Source: Aegilops tauschii subsp. strangulata
Lineage: Eukaryota > Streptophyta > Magnoliopsida > Poales > Poaceae
Assembly: GCF_002575655.3 (NCBI RefSeq)
Contig: NC_053041.3
Span: 371,673,054 to 371,737,053, forward strand
Reading direction: 5' to 3'
DNA: 64,000 nt
Positions 58,225 through 64,000 of the stretch are shown in pieces. How positions within the stretch are numbered: position 1 is the stretch's first letter; each line of letters begins with the position of its first letter. The position numbers and the translations under genes were made by a program. Below the pieces are notes generated by a model that saw only the letters and a program-made list of their open reading frames with translations, did not search any database and was not told the DNA's origin.

Positions 58225-59580
58225 TTAATGATGCTCACATGAAAGACAAGAATTGAAGCACAAAGAGAGCATCATATAGCATGTGAAAAACACATCTAAG
58301 TCTAACATACTTCCTATGCATAGGCATCTTATAGGCAAACAAATTATCATAGCAAGCAAAACTAGCATATGCAAGGAAGAGGAAAGAAACAATAGCAATC
58401 TCAACATAACGAGAGGTAATTTAGCAACATGAAAATTTCTACAACCATATTTTCCTCTCTCATAATAATTAAATGTGGAATCATAAGCAAATTCAACAAA
58501 ATATCTATCACATAAAATATTTTCAATACGATCCACATGCATGGAAAGTTGACACCCTTCCAAAATAGTGGGATTAACATTAACTGAAGTCATGACCTCT
58601 CCAAACCCACTTTTATCAAAAATTTCATAAGATTGAACATTCTCCAAATATGTAGGATCTAAAGTTGACACTCTTCCAAACACACTTTCAATAATATGTC
58701 AAACACTATTATCAATCTCATATTTATCATGGGGCTTAAATAAATTTTCAAAAGAAGAATCACCCCAATCATGATCACTGCAACAAATAGTAGTCATAGC
58801 AAAACTAGCATCCCCAAGCTTGAGGTTTTTCATATCATTAACACAATTGACATCAATAGAATTTATAATAACATCATTGCAATCATGATTTTCATCAAAG
58901 GAACTATCAAGTATGGGCGCAATAGCAACGATCTCATGTTTAACATAAGGAACTATAGCAAATTTGTCTTCAAAAATATTGGCATCATGGCTACAAGAAT
59001 AGCAAGCATCATGTTCATCAAGGGATATTTCAACCAAATCATCGGAATCATCATTATCTATTGATTCGTGCATATCATTATTTTCTTCCAAAGCAACGGT
59101 CATTCTCTCAATAAATTCTTTGACATAGACATTATGAGCATAATTTTCATAGCAATATTTCAGTATGTCAAAATTTTCAGATTTGTAGAGAGTAATATCA
59201 TACTTTTCAATCAAAGAAGCAACTTCATAAGCACCCTTAAAAGCAACAAATTCTTCAATTTGTTCGATATCATAGTAACTATAAACACCCTTTGCATAAG
59301 AAGATAAGATTTCATTTTCATTAAACTCACATAGGTAGGGAAGGTGTTTTTTAGGGTTCTTAGAGCAACAAGTAAAATCATAAATTTCACAAAGATTCCA
59401 AGCATAACATAGCAATCTGTTTATTTGATCCCATAAGAATCTCCCTTTTTCAGACAAGCGGTGACACGCAAAATGAGCATGCTCATCTAAAGATTTCCCA
59501 TCAAGTAGGCTAGTTGGAGTTTCAGCACGAGCGCATAAGGATCGAAGATGATCCAAATAGAACACTTTAAGTGGATCCAT
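58225..59580 (-). pseudogene. Unknown ORF of element D (451 codons, one in-frame TGA)
   Basis: ATG at 59580 opens MDPLKVFYLDHLRSLCARAE and runs 293 codons to a TGA at 58699-58701; the same frame stays open from there to 58225. Visible blocks are LLDGKSLDEHAHFACHRLSE, WDQINRLLCYAWNLCEIYDF, a middle rich in Asp, Glu and Asn (DNDDSDDLVEISLDEHDACY), and YERGKYGC followed by a hydrophobic end. A shift by one base near 58345 opens another C-terminus (NLFAYKMPMHRK), so the last 60 codons are uncertain. It has no CCHC, protease, RT or integrase motifs. It occupies the place of gag-protease directly after the primer sites. The C-terminal hydrophobic stretch could be a membrane segment or a frameshift artefact. 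Confidence 0.55.
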
Positions 59581-59803
59581 ATCAATAGATTTTTAGCAAG
59601 CGAAGATGCAAGCATATAAAAGGCACATGGTAACACAAGCAAACAATAAATCTGGCGAGAAAAAGGCAAACAAAAAAGAAGGCGAATAAAACGGCAAGGG
59701 TGAAGTGGGGGAGAGGAAAACGAGAGGCAAATGGCAAATAATGTAATGCGAGGGATAAGAGTTTGTGATGGGTACTTGGTATGTCTTGACTTGTGCGTAG
59801 ACT
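59581..59803 (-). other. Leader between the primer sites and the ORF of element D
   Basis: Pyrimidine/purine-biased sequence (minus: CGTTTTCCTCTCCCCCACTT) is shared with the corresponding leader of elements A and C. It is the likely 5' untranslated and packaging region. Confidence 0.5.
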
Positions 59804-59820
59804 CCCCGGCAACGGCGCCA
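59804..59820 (-). other. Second (inner) primer binding site of element D
   Basis: Minus strand TGGCGCCGTTGCCGGGG, a perfect tRNA-Asp complement, 80 bases from the LTR end. It is followed by AGTCTACGCACAAGTCAAGA, as in element A, so this copy has the ancestral downstream context. Confidence 0.9.
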
Positions 59821-59872
59821 GAAATGGCTCGTTGTCGAGAGATCAAATCTTGACTTGACTTGGTGTAAGCCT

Positions 59873-59889
59873 CCCCGGCAACGGCGCCA
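59873..59889 (-). other. First (outer) primer binding site of element D
   Basis: A second perfect TGGCGCCGTTGCCGGGG on the minus strand, 11 bases after the LTR end, with spacer AGAAGGATTTC as in element A. It is followed by a new 52-base stretch (with AAGTCAAGTCAAGATTTGA) before the inner copy. Confidence 0.9.
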
Positions 59890-59900
59890 GAAATCCTTCT

Positions 59901-61484
59901 AGCTACCTCTTGAGCATGCGTTAGTTTTCCCTTGAAGAGGAAAGGGTGATGCAGCAAAGTAGCATAAGTATTTTCCTCAGTTTTTGAGAACCAAGGTATC
60001 AATCCAGTAGGAGGCCACACGCAAGTCCCTCGTACATACACAAACAAATAAGAACCTTGCAACCAACGCGATAAAGGGGTTGTCAATCCCTTCACGACCA
60101 CTTGCAAAAGTGAGATCTGATAGAGATGATAAGATAATATATTTGGTATTTTTATGATAAAGATTGAAAGTAAAGATTGCAAAATAAATGGCGAAAGAAA
60201 TAGCTAGTTGACGGAAGATTAATATGATGGAAGATAGACCCGGGGGCCATAGGTTTCACTAGTGGCTTCTCACAAGATAGCATAAGTATTACGGTGGGTG
60301 AACAAATTACTGTCGAGCAATTGATAGAAAAGTGCATAATTATGAGAATATCTAGGCATGATCATGTATATAGGCATCACGTCCGCAACAAGTAGACCGA
60401 CTCCTGCCTCCATCTACTACTATTACTCCACACATCGACCGCTACCCAGCATGCATCTAGAGTATTAAGTTCATAAGAACAGAGTAACGCATTAGGCAAG
60501 ATGACATGATGTAGAGGGATAAACTCAAGCAATATGATATAAACCCCATCTTTTTATCCTCGATGGCAACAATACAATACGTGTCGTTTCCCCTACTGTC
60601 ACTGGGATCGAGCACTGCATGATTGAACCCAAAGCTAAGTACTTCTCCAATTGCAAGAAAGATCAATCTAGTAGGCCAAACCAAACTGATAATTTGAAGA
60701 GACTTGCAAAGATAACCAATCATACATAAAAGAATTCAGAAAAGATTCAAATATTGTTCATAGATAATCTTGATCATAAACCCACAATTCATCGGATCTC
60801 GACAAACACACCGCAAAATGAGTTACATCAAATAGATCTCCAAGAAGATCAAGGAGAACTTCGTATTGAGATCCAAAGAGAGAGAAGAAGCCATCTAGCT
60901 AATAACTATGGACCCGAAGGTCTGTGGTAAACTACTCACACATCATCGGAGAGACTATGGTGTTGATGTAGAAGCCCTCCGTGATCGATTTCCCCTCCGG
61001 CGGAGCGCCGGAAAAGGCCCCAAGATGGGATCTCATGGGTACAGAAGGTTGCGGCGGTGGAAATAGGTTTTCGTGGTGCTCCTCAATGGTTTCGGGGTAC
61101 GTAGGTATATAGAGGAGGAAGAAGTAGGTCGGTGGAGCCACGAGGGGCCCACGAGGGTGGAGGGCGCGCCCAGGGGGGTAGGCGCACCCCCTGCCTCGTG
61201 GCCTCCTCGGTTGTTTCTTGACGTCCACTCCAAGTCCTCTGGATCACGTTTGTTCCAAAAATAACTCTCCCGAAGGTTTCATTCCGTTTGGACTCCGTTT
61301 GATATTCCTTTTCTGCGAAACACTGAAATAGGCAAAAAAACAGCAATTTGCACTGGGCCTTGGGTTAATAGGTTAGTCCAAAAAATAATATAATAGTGTA
61401 AAATAAAGCCCATTAAACGTCCAAAATAGAATATATAATAGCATGGAACAATAAAAAAATTATAGATACGTTGGAGACGTATCA
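59901..61484 (-). repeat. 5' LTR of element D (1584 bp)
   Basis: The inner boundary has decayed (AGCTACCTCT instead of TGCTACCTCT); the outer end GGAGACGTATCA is intact. A TATA box (CTATATAC, minus) lies at about 61105-61112. Confidence 0.9.
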
Positions 61485-61957
61485 CGCTGCCGGTCTGCCC
61501 ACGCGACGACGAGGAGTCGCCGCGCCCCGAGGATGCTCACTCGATTAGCAGCGACGAGGACCCCTACGCGCTGCCTGACGAGGTTGCGCCGGACCCCCCA
61601 ACTTTGAATTGGTTTTGGGGCCAGTACAATCTTTGTCTCTGGAAGTCGCTGTCGCCAGCTGAGAAAGCCAGGCAAGTGGCGTTCAAGAAGGACGGGGCGG
61701 AGGAGGAAGCCAGGTACCAGGCGGCCTGTGAAGCCCGTGATACCGCCTGGAAAAAGGAGGTTGTGGAGCTTTGGGGGCGGGTGCGTCGTCGTGCCGAGGA
61801 AGTGTACGAAGACGGGTACTTCGCGAGGAAGGTCATATGCACTGGGCGCCTCGTCGCTGCATGGAGGTGGGACGATAAGCTCCAGTGTGCCACCGATGAG
61901 GAGCTTCGGTGGGTGCCCAACAAAATGGCAAGATCATTCGCACGCGTCCGCCAGTAA

Positions 61958-62191
61958 GAGGCAGATCAATACGTCAAGCGCTGCGAAGCGAAGGAGGCGG
62001 AGTAGTGCCTCCACACTGGGAAGACGGCGCGCACCAAGGAGCTGTTGGCGAGGGGCTGCCGGAATACTGGCCTCAGAAGGGATTATTAGTTTTAGTATTG
62101 TTCATTTTCAATTTTATGCATTGTACCTAGTAGTTAAGTATCATCACGTATATGTGATGATATTATATATATATTCTATGATGAACTAATG

Positions 62192-62226
<35 letters not shown>

Positions 62227-62469
62227 TTCCATTTTCTATCTGTTTTTGTATACTAATTTGAATCTAGTTGTTATCATCCACATATATAGAATGAAAGCGT
62301 ATATACACACATTGAAACAAAACATATAAGAATGGAAAACAGAGTACACACATTGAAATAGAGCAATAAACAGAGCAATACTATGATTGCTGTGAATACA
62401 TAGCTATCCACGTCGAAACGACTCAACAAAATAAAACGTGTCCATGAGACCATGACCAGCAGCCCTTGC
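61958..62469 (+). other. 3' flank of gene 2 and AT-rich spacer
   Basis: Decayed coding tail of gene 2 runs to about 62090, then AT-rich sequence with no gene. The convergent gene 3 ends at 62470. Confidence 0.5.
62196..62223. repeat. (TA)n microsatellite
   Basis: About 28 bases of uninterrupted TA repeat, preceded by other TATATA tracts. Confidence 0.95.
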
Positions 62470-63192
62470 CTATGGTAGCTCTTGGCTCTGCCTAAACTCG
62501 TGCAGGCGTTCGTCCAAGCGGTCGACACGCTCGCGGTACATCTGGAGCGCGATCTCGAGCTCCAAGTTGGCTATTTCATCGGAGATCACCAGCTCGAGGA
62601 TGCGACGGCCATGTTCCTCTAGTAAGCCCAGGTGGACACCTGGGCCAAGGAGGCGTTCGAGCCTACGGACCGGCGCGTTGGCATCCAGCGGGCCGCTGAC
62701 AAGGCGAACAGCGGCACCCATGCGAACGGCACGGCGGGCGTCCGGTGCAAGTACTACGCGGCCGGCCTCTAGTGCAAATACGGCGCTGAGGGCTTCTGCC
62801 CACTCCTGGCGAGGAATGGGGGTACTGACGGGACGTGTACCCAGCTGCGACGTCGTGTCGACAGCAGGCAAGCACCGATGGATCCGCTCTTGCTATGCGG
62901 CGCGCTGCGCCTCTCGCTCTGTGGTGCTCCAACGGTCTCTCCGTGCGAGTGCGGCGCGCCATCGATCATGTTGTGCGGCGAGTTGCAGCCTGTCGACGCT
63001 GACATGCCTATCTTGATCCGCGGCGCTCAAGCGCCAAGCGCTAAAGGTCTGCTCAACCCTGGCGATGACGCGCATCATGACGTTGTCCATCGCGTTTCGG
63101 GGGAGCGCCTCGGCCTTGACGGGTCGTGGCGCCTGCTCGTTTTCCTCGTCGACGAGGTTGATGGTAGAGGCGACACTTTGGTGGGTTGGCAT
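62470..63192 (-). pseudogene. Gene 3: unrecognised ORF, one in-frame stop
   Basis: ATG at 63192 (MPTHQSVASTINLVDEENEQ) opens 240 codons with a single TAG at 62893-62895, between REAQRAA and QERIHRCLPA. The first part is basic and rich in Arg and Ala (RWRAALARRDRWSTTEREAQ). The second has RQEWAEALSAVFALEAG, RLERLLGPGVHLGLLEEHG and a C-terminal helix with heptad leucines (LELEIALQMYRERVDRLDER). No domain is recognised. The stop is one C-to-T change from CAG. The gene converges with gene 2. High GC content and codon use resemble genes 1 and 2. Confidence 0.5.
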
Positions 63193-63601
63193 GCTTGGAA
63201 AAGGTGGATGTGCTACAGGCTATGCTTGTCGCCTCCGCGCGTCGCGCGCCGCCTATGCGCAATATCGCTGGGTGGCAGGAAATAGGTGAGGAAATGGCGG
63301 GAAACGGTGGCGTGTTCATAAAACGCCATCAATTAATGGAAACTTAGCATAGGAGGAACATCGAGCTAGCACAAGAAGTAGATGATGATTAGATGAACAC
63401 GGACCACACTAGGGAACCTGTCGGTGATGAATTCATCAATCGCAAACGGTTGAATACTAGCAAGCGTTTGCCCACAACACACACGGTCTATTCCATCACA
63501 AACAGGTCGGATGGATGAACTGTATGCCACGTATCGCACATTGTCAAAAAGTAATGCGGTAGACCTTCTTTAACATGTGTTAAAAAAACAAGGACCTCGA
63601 G
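63193..63601. other. Upstream region of gene 3 with CACTA-like motifs
   Basis: A GC-rich leader up to about 63310 is followed by CGCAAACGGTTG, GCAAGCGTTTGCC, CACACACGGTC, TCACAAACAGG and CGTATCGCACATTG between 63450 and 63545, the motif style of CACTA subtermini. No gene is seen. Confidence 0.45.
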
Positions 63602-63678
63602 GTTAAATTAACTCATGCGATGGGTCGTATCAGTCATTTAATTTGATCGATATGACCCATCCTATCAGTTAATTTAAC
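63602..63678. repeat. Imperfect inverted repeat (hairpin)
   Basis: The left arm GTTAAATTAACT...GATGGGTCGTATC pairs with the right arm GATATGACCCATC...AGTTAATTTAAC across a short AT-rich loop. The arms are about 30 bases with a few mismatches. Confidence 0.7.
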
Positions 63679-64000
63679 ATCAACACAACTTCCCATCCAG
63701 TCACCCATCCGATGGCTGCTCCAGCCTGAGCACACTTAACTTGAGAGTTCTCTTACATGAGCTACTGCTGGAACAACTAGTCCTTGCTGAGTGGATGCCT
63801 CTTCGCATCCTTATGGCGTATCCGGATGGCCGCCCGTTCCCCAATGGCCAATAGATGTTGTGTAGACAGAGCATATCACATACGTCTTATTAGAAGCAAT
63901 CGTCTGTGTTATTGTCGGTCTTCGCACACATTTCTGATTACAGATCTGTTTGCCGCGTATCACACACATCTTGTTATATTGAACCATTTCTGTTCTCTTG
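63679..64000. other. Unassigned right edge
   Basis: No supported gene is seen. GTATCACACACATC and TTCGCACACATTTC motifs near 63930-63970 suggest that CACTA-like subterminal sequence continues past the window. Confidence 0.4.

Larger units (their letters stand above)
53831..61484 (-). mobile_element. LTR retroelement D, Athila-like relative of A, with unknown ORF
   Basis: LTRs are 53831-55411 (3') and 59901-61484 (5'). The target duplications are CGTTG (53826-53830) and CGCTG (61485-61489), one transition apart, so this is a straightforward insertion. LTRs, primer spacer and the 3' interior match element A. In place of gag-protease there is a 451-codon frame of unknown function. Two tRNA-Asp primer sites are present. 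There is no pol, so it is non-autonomous. Confidence 0.9.
53822..61957 (+). pseudogene. Gene 2: unrecognised ORF split by element D nine bases after its start
   Basis: ATG GCG TTG lies at 53822-53830. The rest of the frame resumes at 61490, after the second copy of the target duplication, and stays open to a TAA at 61955-61957. The product would be an acidic, Ser/Asp-rich N-terminus (DDEESP, SSDEDPYALPDE), a Trp-rich segment (NWFWGQYNLCLWKSLSP), a charged helical stretch (KDGAEEEARYQAACEARD) and a Trp/Arg-rich end (GRLVAAWRWDD, WVPNKMARSFARVRQ). Protein-like sequence (EADQYVKRCEAKEAE) goes on past the TAA to a TAG near 62003, so the original C-terminus was probably longer. No known domain is recognised. 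The strong start context and leader suggest a once functional gene. Confidence 0.5.
49772..64000. mobile_element. Possible second CACTA-like element carrying three ORFs
   Basis: Between and around three unrecognised ORFs lie CGCAAACGGTT (50602, 63450), ACACGGTTCTG (53585), TGTGTGATG (50627), CACACACGG and GTATCACACACATC (63957) motifs. They resemble those at 2393-2735 and 15300-15940 in the first CACTA element. No terminal repeat is visible in the window and no transposase is found. The unit could be the other part of a large CACTA element or several adjoining ones. Elements C and D are inserted in it. Confidence 0.35.

Noticed and set aside
58225..58440. Hydrophobic C-terminus of the element D ORF as a viral-type envelope anchor
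   Set aside because: The reading frame is uncertain here; another frame gives a different conserved-looking tail, so no membrane claim is safe.

Overview
The window looks like a repeat-dense intergenic block of a large grass genome. The LTR ends, tRNA-Asp primer sites, CACTA-type termini and chromovirus with a C-terminal chromodomain are all familiar from Triticeae (wheat, Aegilops, barley, rye); species cannot be told from the sequence alone. I found no intact host gene, no rRNA or tRNA gene and no CRISPR array. Almost every base belongs to nested transposable elements, their internal arrays, or ORFs they carry. Family names are given only where termini or domains support them.

Left part (1-16652). 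A class II element of CACTA type ends at 15970 with a terminus reading CACTGGTACGCG on the minus strand. It runs leftward, probably past the window edge. It holds two tandem arrays (about 330-410 bp and about 97 bp units), 104-bp subterminal-like repeats, an unrecognised Ser/Pro-rich ORF (3022 onward), a Ser-Lys-Gly repeat exon (12728-13124) and two exons of a B3-like DNA-binding domain (14592-15115). A 5'-truncated Ty3/gypsy element of Tat type (about 3490-12727) interrupts this ORF. The Tat element keeps a decayed RT-RNaseH-integrase and a spliced antisense gene with its own TATA box. The CACTA element itself sits in a LINE ORF1-like reading frame (15974-16652).

Middle part (16653-49771). 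Element A (16653-23908, plus) is an Athila-like, coding-poor LTR element with both ends intact but flanks that do not match. To its right lies a chromovirus (23909-42163, plus) lacking its 5' LTR and the start of gag. The chromovirus is split between integrase and chromodomain by element B (27690-39211, minus), which has about 3.7-kb LTRs and a 4.1-kb interior without recognisable genes, as in LARDs. The chromovirus 3' LTR ends inside the 3' LTR of element C (42164-49771, minus), another Athila-like element with gag and protease remnants. The missing pieces around element A are best explained by recombination between two copies of A that deleted what lay between.

Right part (49772-64000). Three unrecognised ORFs (gene 1 minus at 49780-50478; gene 2 plus, start codon at 53822 and body at 61490-61957; gene 3 minus at 62470-63192) and an array of about 510-bp repeats lie among short ACACGGTT/CGCAAACGG motifs like those of CACTA subtermini. 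Element D (53831-61484, minus), a relative of A, is inserted nine bases into gene 2. Element C is inserted 8 bp past the stop codon of gene 1. Element D has two complete primer binding sites and a long ORF of unknown function where A and C have gag-protease. Elements A, C and D share an unusual internal layout: the polypurine tract sequence is repeated twice more inside each element, next to short GCTTCACTTATAT repeats.
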